From contig JAODNQ010000219.1 in the NCBI GenBank assembly GCA_025464695.1, positions 1 through 11,278 of the forward strand: a stretch of 11,278 bases of DNA, written 5' to 3'. This DNA is from Frankiales bacterium. Its GTDB lineage: Bacteria; Actinomycetota; Actinomycetes; Mycobacteriales; SCTD01. Numbering within the stretch: position 1 is the first letter of the stretch; every line of letters starts with the position of its first letter. This document shows positions 6,379 to 11,278 of this stretch, piece after piece. The notes under the pieces were generated by a model, which worked only from the letters and a program-made list of their open reading frames with translations, had not been told where the DNA came from and searched no databases. The position numbers and the translations under genes were made by a program.

Positions 6379-7328
6379 GCGCCCACCAGCGCGGTCAGCC
6401 GGCGGACGACGGCGTCGCGGGCGTCGTCGGGCGACAGGACGACGGCGGCCGCGCCGTAGCCGGCGACCCGGTCGGCGAACCGCTCCGGGTCGGAGTAGCC
6501 GACCTCGACGACGTCCCAGCCGTCGCCGTCCGGGACCACCGACGTCGCCTCGCGGCGCAGCGCCCAACCCGCCCCTGTCCGGAGCCGGACGCGGGCGGTC
6601 GTGCGCGGGGAGTCCCCGGCCGTCCGGGCCACGAGCGCCCGCAGGTCGACCCCGGCAGGGACGACGACGGCGCCCGGCTCGCCGACGGCGGTCACGTCGC
6701 CGACGACGCGGGACAGCCGGAACACGCGCTCGGCTGCCCGGACGACGTCGTGGCCGACCAGGTACCAGCGGCCGCGCCACGACACCACGCCCCACGGCTC
6801 GACCTCGCGGGCCTCCGGGGCGGTCCGGCCCAGGGTGCGGTAGCGGAAGCGGACGACCCGGCCGTCGCGGACCGCCTGCAGGCAGGGCTCGAAGGCGGGC
6901 TCGCTGGCGCCGACCCGGGGCTCCAACGCTCCCCCGGTCTCCGGGGCGTCGACGCCCGCCGCGCGGATCTTCAGCAGCGCGCTGCCCGTCGCGCCGGCGA
7001 GGGGCGCCGACTGCCAGAGCCGGGCGGCGAGCCCCAGCGCGGCGGCCTCGTCGGGCTCGAGCACGATCTCGGGGAGCTCGTAGTCGCGCCGGGCGATGCG
7101 GTAGCCGGGCTCGTCGTCGAAGGCGTGGGTGTGGGTGCCGGTCTCGAGCGGGATCCCGAGCTCGCGCAGCTCGGCCTTGTCGCGCTCGAACATCCGGCGG
7201 AAGGACTCCTCGGAGTCGCTCTCGTAGCCGGGGACGGCGTCGCGGACCTCCTGCACCGACAGGTAGCGCCGGGTGGCGAGCAGGCAGATGACGAGGTTCA
7301 GCAGCCTCTCGGTCTTCTTCGCGGCCAT
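6375..7328 (-). CDS. pafB: WYL-domain transcriptional regulator PafB
   Basis: PafB is the partner of PafC in activating the mycobacterial DNA-damage regulon at sigma-A promoters. The 317-residue protein has an N-terminal helix-turn-helix (about 5-60; TERLLNLVICLLATRRYLSV at 6-25, then a recognition helix in ESFRRMFERDKAEL at 41-54). The linker DEPGYRI (72-78) is typical of this family. A WYL domain spans about 145-215, with RGRWYLVGHD at 185-194 (WYL at 188-190) and RVFRLSRV at 201-208, followed by a C-terminal extension. The ATG at 7328 is chosen because MAAKKTERLLNL matches family N-termini and a TAGCCT hexamer lies seven bases before it, with no ribosome binding site. The gene is divergent from the DUF3866 gene, 36 bp apart. 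An open frame extends further upstream but is antisense to that gene. Confidence 0.93.
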   Translation of the reverse strand: MAAKKTERLLNLVICLLATRRYLSVQEVRDAVPGYESDSEESFRRMFERDKAELRELGIPLETGTHTHAFDDEPGYRIARRDYELPEIVLEPDEAAALGLAARLWQSAPLAGATGSALLKIRAAGVDAPETGGALEPRVGASEPAFEPCLQAVRDGRVVRFRYRTLGRTAPEAREVEPWGVVSWRGRWYLVGHDVVRAAERVFRLSRVVGDVTAVGEPGAVVVPAGVDLRALVARTAGDSPRTTARVRLRTGAGWALRREATSVVPDGDGWDVVEVGYSDPERFADRVAGYGAAAVVLSPDDARDAVVRRLTALVGA

Positions 7329-7335
7329 CCCGCTG

Positions 7336-7341
7336 AGGCTA
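7336..7341 (-). promoter_or_regulatory. Candidate leaderless -10 of pafBC
   Basis: TAGCCT on the minus strand, then seven bases, then the pafB ATG. No Shine-Dalgarno and no recognisable -35 are present. It mirrors the identical hexamer serving the divergent gene. The RecA-NDp motif known from mycobacterial DNA-damage promoters (TTGTCRGTG, eight bases, then TANNNT) was looked for by eye and is not present. Confidence 0.55.
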
Positions 7342-7352
7342 ACGCGCGCCGC

Positions 7353-7358
7353 TAGCCT
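7353..7358 (+). promoter_or_regulatory. Candidate leaderless -10 of the DUF3866-cyclase operon
   Basis: TAGCCT on the plus strand, followed by six bases and the GTG at 7365, exactly the distance from a -10 hexamer to +1. There is no ribosome binding site in the short gap, which favours leaderless translation and supports the GTG as the true start. Confidence 0.55.
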
Positions 7359-7364
7359 GCCGTC

Positions 7365-8402
7365 GTGATCACCTGGCGCCGCGGCACGGTGACGGCGCTG
7401 GGGCGGTCGTGGCGCGGGGCGCAGGAGCTCGACGTGGACGTCGACGGGACCGTCGTCCGCGCCCTGGCCCACCCGCCGCTGGTGGGCACGCCGGAGGTCG
7501 GCGACGTCGTGCTGCTCAACGCCACCGCCCTGCAGCTCGGCCTCGGCACGGGCGGCTACGCCCTCGTCGTCGCCCTTCCCGACCGCCTGCCCCCCGACCG
7601 CACCGGTCCCGGGCACCTCGTGAAGGCCCGCTACACCCCGCTGCAGGCCGTGGTGCTCGGGGCCGACGAGCAGGACAGCCCCCACCACGCGCTCCTGGCC
7701 GGCGACGAGCCGCTGACCGGGATGCCGGTGGTCGTGGCCGACCTGCACTCCTCGCTGCCCGCGGTTGTGGCAGGGCTGCGCGCCGCCCGCCCCGGCACCC
7801 GGGTCGCGTACGTCATGACCGACGGCGGGGCGCTGCCGCTGTGGCTCAGCCGCACTGTGGCTGCTCTGCGGGAGTCCCTGTGCGGGACGGTGACGGTCGG
7901 TCAGTCCTTCGGCGGCGACGTCGAGTGCGTGAGCCTGCACTCCGGGCTGCTCGCGGCCGAGCGGGTCCTCGGCGCGGAGGTCGCCGTCGTCATCCAGGGC
8001 CCCGGCAACCTCGGCACCGGCACGGCCTGGGGGTTCTCCGGCGTCGCGGCGGGCGAGGCGGTCAACGCGGCGGTCGCGGTCGGTGGGCGGCCGGTCGCGG
8101 TCCTGCGGATGTCGGAGGCCGACCCGCGGCCCCGGCACCGCGGGGTCTCGCACCACTCCCTCACTGCCTACGGCCGGGTCGCCCTCGCCGCCGCCGACGT
8201 CGTCGTGCCGTCGTCGTGGGCCGGCCTCGTCGACGCCGCCGACTTCGCACGGCACCGGGTGGTCGTGGTCGACGACACCGGGCTGCACGCGGTCCTGCGG
8301 GACGTCCCGCTGTCGTCGATGGGGCGCGGCCTGGACGACGACCCCGTCGCCTTCGTGGCGGCGGCCGCCGCCGGACGCCACGCCGCGGGCCTGCTCGGGT
8401 GA
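7365..8402 (+). CDS. DUF3866 family protein
   Basis: The 345-residue soluble protein is recognised as DUF3866, a family common in actinobacteria with no established biochemical role. The N-terminal 70 residues are beta-rich and hydrophobic in alternation (VTALGRSW, VVRALAHPP, VGDVVLLNA), like a small barrel. The rest carries conserved polar/glycine motifs that look like an active or binding site: DLHSS at 126-130, TDGGALP at 152-158, GQSFGGDVE at 179-187, GPGNLGTGT at 212-220 and HRGVSHHS at 258-265. No signal peptide or membrane segment is seen. The GTG start at 7365 is set by family-like MITWRRG and by the -10 hexamer six bases upstream. The gene overlaps the cyclase gene by GTGA (8399-8402), so the two are probably co-translated. 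It faces pafB across 36 bp. Function is unknown; the motif set suggests nucleotide or metal handling, but that is inference. Confidence 0.85.
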   Translation: MITWRRGTVTALGRSWRGAQELDVDVDGTVVRALAHPPLVGTPEVGDVVLLNATALQLGLGTGGYALVVALPDRLPPDRTGPGHLVKARYTPLQAVVLGADEQDSPHHALLAGDEPLTGMPVVVADLHSSLPAVVAGLRAARPGTRVAYVMTDGGALPLWLSRTVAALRESLCGTVTVGQSFGGDVECVSLHSGLLAAERVLGAEVAVVIQGPGNLGTGTAWGFSGVAAGEAVNAAVAVGGRPVAVLRMSEADPRPRHRGVSHHSLTAYGRVALAAADVVVPSSWAGLVDAADFARHRVVVVDDTGLHAVLRDVPLSSMGRGLDDDPVAFVAAAAAGRHAAGLLG

Positions 8403-9877
8403 CCGCGCCGTCCCCGCGCCGGCTGGCCCTCGTGCTCGCGGCCCGCATGACCCCGGCCATGCTCGGCAGCAACACCGCGGGTGCGCTCCTGGTCTTCGTC
8501 TACCTGACCTACCTGGTGCCGGACCTGCCGGGCAGCGACCGGCTCAGCAGCACCAACACGATCGTCTTCGTCTCCTACGTGGGCGCGGCCCTGGTGGTCG
8601 GCACCCTCGGGAGCTTCCTGCTGGTGGCGCGGCTGCTGCGCTGGTTCCGCAGCGGGCACCAGGTCGACGCCCGCGACCGCGCCGTCACCCTGGCCCTGCC
8701 GGGCCGGCTGGTCCGGCTGTACGGCGTGCTCTGGGGCGTCGCCGTCCTCGTCTTCACCGGGCTCAACCTGGGCGTGTCGGTGGCCGCGGCCCGGCAGGTC
8801 GCCCTCACCACCACCCTCGGCGGGCTGACCACCTGCGCGCTCTGCTACCTGCTGGCCGAGCGCGCCGTGCGCCCGCTCGTGCAGGAGGCCATGCGCAGCA
8901 CCACCGAGCCGCCGCCCGTCCTGCTCGGCGTGCAGGAGCGGCTGCTGCTGGCCTGGGCGCTCGGCAGCGGGGTGCCGCTGCTGGGGATCCTGTCCGGCCT
9001 CGTCGCCCTCGACGGCGAGGGCGACCCCATCGGCCCGCGCGCGGTCGGCTTCCTCACGGTGCTCGGGCTCGTCGTGGGCGCCCTGCTGATGCTCGTCGCT
9101 GCGCGTGCCGTGGTCGACCCCGTGCAGTCGGTGACCCGGGCCCTGCGCGACGTCGGGGAGGGCCGGCTCGAGGCCGAGGTCCCCGTCTACGACGCCTCCG
9201 AGGTCGGGCAGCTGCAGAGCGGCTTCAACGCCATGGTCCTCGGCCTGCGGGAGCGGGAGCGGCTGCGCGACCTGTTCGGCCGGCAGGTCGGCAGCGACGT
9301 CGCCCGGCTGGCCCTCGAGCAGGGGGTCCGGCTCGGCGGGGAGCGCCGCGAGGTCGCCGTCCTGTTCGTCGACGTCGTCGGCTCGACCGCCCTGGCCCAG
9401 GAGCTGGGGCCGGAGGAGGTCGTCGCCCGGCTGAACGCCTTCTTCGGCGTCGTCGTGGAGGTCGTCACCGCGCACTCCGGCTGGGTCAACAAGTTCGAGG
9501 GCGACGCCGCCCTGTGCGTCTTCGGCGCCCCGGCCGAGCTCCCCGACGCCGCCGCCTGCGCCCTCTCGGCCGCCCGCGAGCTGGGCCGCCGGCTCGCCCC
9601 GCTCCCCCTCGACGCCGCTGTCGGGGTGAGCGCCGGGCCGGTCGTGGCCGGGCACGTGGGGGCCGAGAGCCGGTTCGAGTACACGGTGGTCGGCGACCCG
9701 GTGAACGCTGCCGCCCGGCTGACCGAGCTGGCCAAGGGCGTGCCGGGCCGGGTGCTCGCCGACCTCGACGTCGTCGAGAGCGCCGGCACGGACGAGACGC
9801 GGTGCTGGGAGCCCGGGGAGGTCGTCGTCCTGCGGGGGCGGTCGGCGCCGACCCGGCTGGCGGTGGTCCGGCGCTAG
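8399..9877 (+). CDS. Six-TM, HAMP-containing class III adenylate cyclase
   Basis: The 492-residue membrane enzyme is predicted to make cAMP from ATP. Six hydrophobic segments (about 20-36, 50-73, 105-125, 135-157, 183-205, 215-237) lead into a HAMP linker (about 236-290, with VVDPV and the GEGRLEAEVPV stretch). A cyclase homology domain follows at about 315-485. All catalytic positions are visible: metal-binding Asp325 (LFVDVVGST) and Asp369 (FEGDAA), Lys365 (NKFEGD) and Thr429 (EYTVVGD) at the purine-specifying sites, and Asn436 and Arg440 (VNAAARL) at the transition-state sites. The Lys/Thr pair points to adenylate specificity and the class IIIb type. The layout is that of the M. tuberculosis Rv1318c-Rv1320c/Rv3645 group. 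The GTG start overlaps the DUF3866 stop (GTGA), and the TAG stop shares CTAG with the convergent small gene. The signal sensed by the membrane part is unknown. Confidence 0.93.
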   Translation: MTAPSPRRLALVLAARMTPAMLGSNTAGALLVFVYLTYLVPDLPGSDRLSSTNTIVFVSYVGAALVVGTLGSFLLVARLLRWFRSGHQVDARDRAVTLALPGRLVRLYGVLWGVAVLVFTGLNLGVSVAAARQVALTTTLGGLTTCALCYLLAERAVRPLVQEAMRSTTEPPPVLLGVQERLLLAWALGSGVPLLGILSGLVALDGEGDPIGPRAVGFLTVLGLVVGALLMLVAARAVVDPVQSVTRALRDVGEGRLEAEVPVYDASEVGQLQSGFNAMVLGLRERERLRDLFGRQVGSDVARLALEQGVRLGGERREVAVLFVDVVGSTALAQELGPEEVVARLNAFFGVVVEVVTAHSGWVNKFEGDAALCVFGAPAELPDAAACALSAARELGRRLAPLPLDAAVGVSAGPVVAGHVGAESRFEYTVVGDPVNAAARLTELAKGVPGRVLADLDVVESAGTDETRCWEPGEVVVLRGRSAPTRLAVVRR

Positions 9878-10068
9878 CCCCGGGTCGCCCGCACCGTCGG
9901 GCAGGGGTAGGCCTCGCGGCAGCACGAGCAGCGCTCGCCACCCAGCAGCCGGGGCACAGGGGTGTGGGCGGCGCGCACGGCCCACAGCCGCAGCGACAGC
10001 TCGCGCACCCGCTCGACGGCGTCGGCGAGCAGCGTCGGGTCGGACGGCAGCAACACGGTCGGCGGCAT
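9874..10068 (-). CDS. Small cysteine-rich protein of unknown function
   Basis: The 64-residue protein begins with a helical stretch (LLADAVERVRELSLRLWAVR, 13-32) and ends in a compact cysteine cluster: RCSCC at 46-50 and YPCPT at 54-58, with Cys47, Cys49, Cys50 and Cys56 close to the C-terminus. A CxxC (47-50) plus a PCPT motif at the end of small actinobacterial proteins suggests a metal-binding tail, though the family could not be named. The ATG at 10068 is supported by a promoter with a TACCGT -10 exactly six bases upstream and a TCGACG -35 at 17 bp, giving a leaderless mRNA. The TAG stop overlaps the cyclase stop in the palindrome CTAG. An in-frame extension beyond 10068 lacks conserved character and is not taken as coding. 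Confidence 0.66.
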   Translation of the reverse strand: MPPTVLLPSDPTLLADAVERVRELSLRLWAVRAAHTPVPRLLGGERCSCCREAYPCPTVRATRG

Positions 10069-10074
10069 GGCCCG

Positions 10075-10103
10075 ACGGTAGGCAGGCAGCGGGACGGCGT
10101 CGA
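10075..10103 (-). promoter_or_regulatory. Promoter of the small cysteine-rich gene
   Basis: On the minus strand a TCGACG -35-like hexamer (10103-10098; four of six matches to TTGACA), a 17-bp spacer and a TACCGT -10 (10080-10075) are followed by six bases and the ATG at 10068. This is the most complete promoter in the window and predicts a leaderless transcript. Confidence 0.6.
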
Positions 10104-10133
10104 GCGGGCCTGTGCGGCGCCGGGTGCGCGGAG

Positions 10134-10163
10134 GGTGCAGCGCGCGGCGCGCCGCTGTGCACC
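10134..10163. other. Imperfect hairpin in intergenic region
   Basis: GGTGC-AGCG at 10134-10142 pairs with CGCT-GT-GCACC at 10153-10163, with a two-base bulge and a ten-base GC-rich loop. It sits upstream of the small Cys gene promoter and beyond the FKBP hairpin. It may help stop FKBP transcription or be part of a regulatory site. Confidence 0.45.
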
Positions 10164-10225
10164 GGGTGTGGACGCGACAGGGACTTGTGAGCGAGGCGCG
10201 CCCGGGAGGGTGTGGACGACAGGGA
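10164..10225. repeat. Direct repeat pair in intergenic region
   Basis: GGGTGTGGACGCGACAGGGA at 10164-10183 recurs at 10208-10225 as the same sequence lacking two central bases (GC). Starts are 44 bp apart, about four helical turns. It lies in the only sizeable non-coding stretch (10069-10300), between the FKBP gene and the small Cys gene. Function is unknown; a paired protein-binding site is possible. Confidence 0.6.
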
Positions 10226-10236
10226 GTCGGGGGGCG

Positions 10237-10286
10237 GCACGGCTGTGCCCCGCGCGGACGGGGTCCGGCGGGGCACAGCGGCGTGC
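10237..10286 (-). terminator. Long terminator-like hairpin after the FKBP gene
   Basis: GCTGTGCCCCG at 10242-10252 pairs perfectly with CGGGGCACAGC at 10269-10279. An inner stem, CGGAC (10255-10259) with GTCCG (10263-10267), closes a three-base loop, and an outer GCACG/CGTGC pair (10237-10241, 10282-10286) extends it across a two-base bulge. It begins about 15 bases after the FKBP stop in the transcribed direction. No T-run follows, as usual for GC-rich actinobacteria. Confidence 0.7.
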
Positions 10287-10300
10287 TCGGCAGAGCGCTG

Positions 10301-10675
10301 CTAGCGGACGCCCACGAGGTCGACGACGAACACCAGGGTCTCCCCGGGCTTGATGTCGCTGCCGGCACCCCGAGAGCCGTAGCCCAGCGCGGCCGGGATG
10401 GTCAGACGGCGGCGGCCGCCGACGCGCATGCCCTTGACCCCGAGGTCCCAGCCCTGGATGACCCGGCCGGCACCCAGCTGGAAGCTGAAGGGCTGGCCGC
10501 GGTCCCACGAGGCGTCGAACTGCTTGCCGGTCGACCAGGAGTGGCCGACGTACTGCATCGAGCAGGTCTTGCCGTCGACGGCCTCGTCGCCGGTGCCGAC
10601 CTCGAGGTCCTCGATCTGCAGGTCGGTCGGCGGGGGGCCGTCGGGGATGGTCACGGAGGGCTTGGTGGCGGCCAT
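10301..10675 (-). CDS. FKBP-type peptidyl-prolyl cis-trans isomerase
   Basis: This single-domain 124-residue FKBP catalyses cis-trans isomerisation of Xaa-Pro bonds. It has no signal peptide or lipobox, so it should be cytoplasmic. Active-site residues known from FKBP12 are present: Tyr42, Phe53-Asp54 (KQFDASWDRG), Phe63, Val72-Ile73 and Trp76 (RVIQGWDLGV), Tyr99 (ALGYGSRG) and Phe116 near the C-terminal beta strand. The first 20 residues are a Pro-rich lead-in. The ATG at 10675 is fixed by AGGAG seven bases upstream. It lies 24 bp after the pafA stop on the same strand, so the two probably share an mRNA; FKBP genes next to pafA are common in actinobacteria. A long hairpin follows the gene. 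Any direct role in pupylation is unproven. Confidence 0.93.
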   Translation of the reverse strand: MAATKPSVTIPDGPPPTDLQIEDLEVGTGDEAVDGKTCSMQYVGHSWSTGKQFDASWDRGQPFSFQLGAGRVIQGWDLGVKGMRVGGRRRLTIPAALGYGSRGAGSDIKPGETLVFVVDLVGVR

Positions 10676-10682
10676 GTCAGAG

Positions 10683-10687
10683 CTCCT
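10683..10687 (-). promoter_or_regulatory. Ribosome binding site of the FKBP gene
   Basis: AGGAG on the minus strand with seven bases to the ATG at 10675. It lies in the 24-bp gap after pafA, supporting independent initiation within a shared transcript. Confidence 0.75.
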
Positions 10688-10699
10688 GGCTCGTCGAGA

Positions 10700-11278
10700 T
10701 CACATCGAGGCGATCAGCTTGTCCACCCGGTCGTCGACCGAGCGGAAGGGGTCCTTGCACAGCACGGTGCGCTGCGCCTGGTCGTTCAGCTTGAGGTGGA
10801 CCCAGTCGACCGTGAAGTCGCGGCGCTTCTCCTGGGCCTTCTTGATGAACTCCCCGCGCAGCCGGGCGCGGGTGGTCTGCGGCGGGACGCTCTTGGCCTC
10901 GAAGACGGCGAGGTCGTTCGTCGCCCGGGTGACGGCGCCCTTCTTCTCCAGCAGGTAGTACAGGCCGCGGTCGCGGTTGATGTCGTGGTAGGCGAGGTCG
11001 AGCTGCGCGACCCGCGGGCTCGACAGCTCCAGCCCGTGCTTGCCGCGGTACCGCTCGATCAGCTGGTACTTGGTCACCCAGTCGATCTCGCGGTCGACCA
11101 GGCTCAGGTCGCCGGTCTCGACCGCCGTCAGCGTGCGGCCCCACAGGTCGAGCACGCGCTTCACGGTCGCGTCGCCGCCGCGCTTGTCGATGAAGTCGAC
11201 CGCCTTGGCGTGGTACTCGCGCTGGATGTCGAGCGCGCTGGCCTCGCGGCCGTTCGCGAGCTTGACCGTCCGGCGGCC
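10700..11278 (-). CDS. pafA: Pup--protein ligase PafA, C-terminal part (5' end outside window)
   Basis: The frame is open to the window edge and gives the last 192 residues of PafA (M. tuberculosis PafA has 452). PafA uses ATP to link the deamidated C-terminal glutamate of Pup to substrate lysines, marking proteins for the mycobacterial-type proteasome. The visible part holds the family segments [16 protein letters not shown] at the start of the fragment, [77 protein letters not shown] and [19 protein letters not shown] at the very end. These correspond to the end of the catalytic domain and the small C-terminal domain that separates PafA and Dop from glutamine synthetases. The absence of Dop-type sequence and the CKDPF ending favour PafA. 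The stop TGA is at 10702-10700. A GTG at 11164 is internal. Confidence 0.95.
   Translation of the reverse strand, partial: GRRTVKLANGREASALDIQREYHAKAVDFIDKRGGDATVKRVLDLWGRTLTAVETGDLSLVDREIDWVTKYQLIERYRGKHGLELSSPRVAQLDLAYHDINRDRGLYYLLEKKGAVTRATNDLAVFEAKSVPPQTTRARLRGEFIKKAQEKRRDFTVDWVHLKLNDQAQRTVLCKDPFRSVDDRVDKLIASM

Noticed and set aside
6379..6795. N-terminal extension of the pafC frame
   Set aside because: Lies inside pafB in another register with Arg-rich sequence; the GTGA overlap at 6378-6375 gives a normal PafC length.
7329..7364. Mycobacterial DNA-damage promoter motif (RecA-NDp) upstream of pafB
   Set aside because: The TTGTCRGTG half was not found eight bases before either TAGCCT hexamer, so PafBC autoregulation through that motif is not supported.
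7329..8381. N-terminal extension of the pafB frame by about 350 codons
   Set aside because: It is antisense to the DUF3866 gene, has no conserved content, and crosses both divergent promoter elements; the ATG at 7328 fits family N-termini.
8168..10276. Roughly 700-codon minus-strand frame under the cyclase
   Set aside because: Antisense to a cyclase with all catalytic residues; the translation is compositionally biased and has no domain.
10069..10368. Longer version of the small Cys protein starting near 10368
   Set aside because: It would run through the FKBP hairpin, the direct repeats and the start of the FKBP coding end; the promoter at 10075-10103 fits the short form.

Overview
This window comes from the chromosome of a high-GC Gram-positive bacterium (Actinobacteria). 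Three things show this: extreme G+C bias with G/C in most third codon positions, the presence of the Pup-ligase gene pafA with the pafB/pafC regulators, and the actinobacterial order pafB-pafC-(...)-tatA-tatC-helY, which matches the Mycobacterium tuberculosis locus in outline. The genus cannot be fixed from the sequence alone. The window is almost fully coding and no tRNA, rRNA, insertion sequence, CRISPR array or prophage gene was seen. The largest gene-free stretch is about 230 bp (10069-10300).

Layout from left to right. The 3' end of glpD (glycerol-3-phosphate dehydrogenase) on the plus strand converges on a long minus-strand block. Read in its own direction (right to left), that block runs pafB, pafC, a stretch with two hairpins, a small zinc-ribbon protein, a small single-membrane-span protein, tatA, tatC and helY. 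Divergent from pafB, on the plus strand, is a two-gene operon: a DUF3866 protein and a six-TM/HAMP class III nucleotide cyclase, joined by a GTGA stop/start overlap. That operon ends tail to tail with a small cysteine-rich minus-strand gene; the two stop codons share one CTAG. Beyond a repeat-rich intergenic stretch lie an FKBP-type prolyl isomerase and the 3' end of pafA, both on the minus strand.

Functionally the window joins protein fate (PafA attaches Pup to proteins; the FKBP helps folding), DNA-damage transcription (PafB/PafC WYL proteins), protein export (TatA/TatC) and RNA unwinding (HelY). The plus-strand DUF3866-cyclase pair and the small Cys gene sit between pafA and pafBC, which are adjacent in M. 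tuberculosis, so here the ligase and the regulators cannot be one simple operon.

The most notable sequence-level observation is that five gene starts (helY, the small membrane protein, pafB, the DUF3866 gene, the small Cys gene) each have a TANNNT hexamer ending exactly 6 or 7 bases before an ATG or GTG. That is the geometry of leaderless transcription. At the pafB/DUF3866 divergence the two hexamers are identical (TAGCCT) and form a perfect inverted repeat inside a 36-bp intergenic gap. No clearly new multi-gene system is evident. The best candidates for something undescribed are this mirrored promoter, the DUF3866-cyclase operon facing pafBC, and the small zinc/cysteine proteins.
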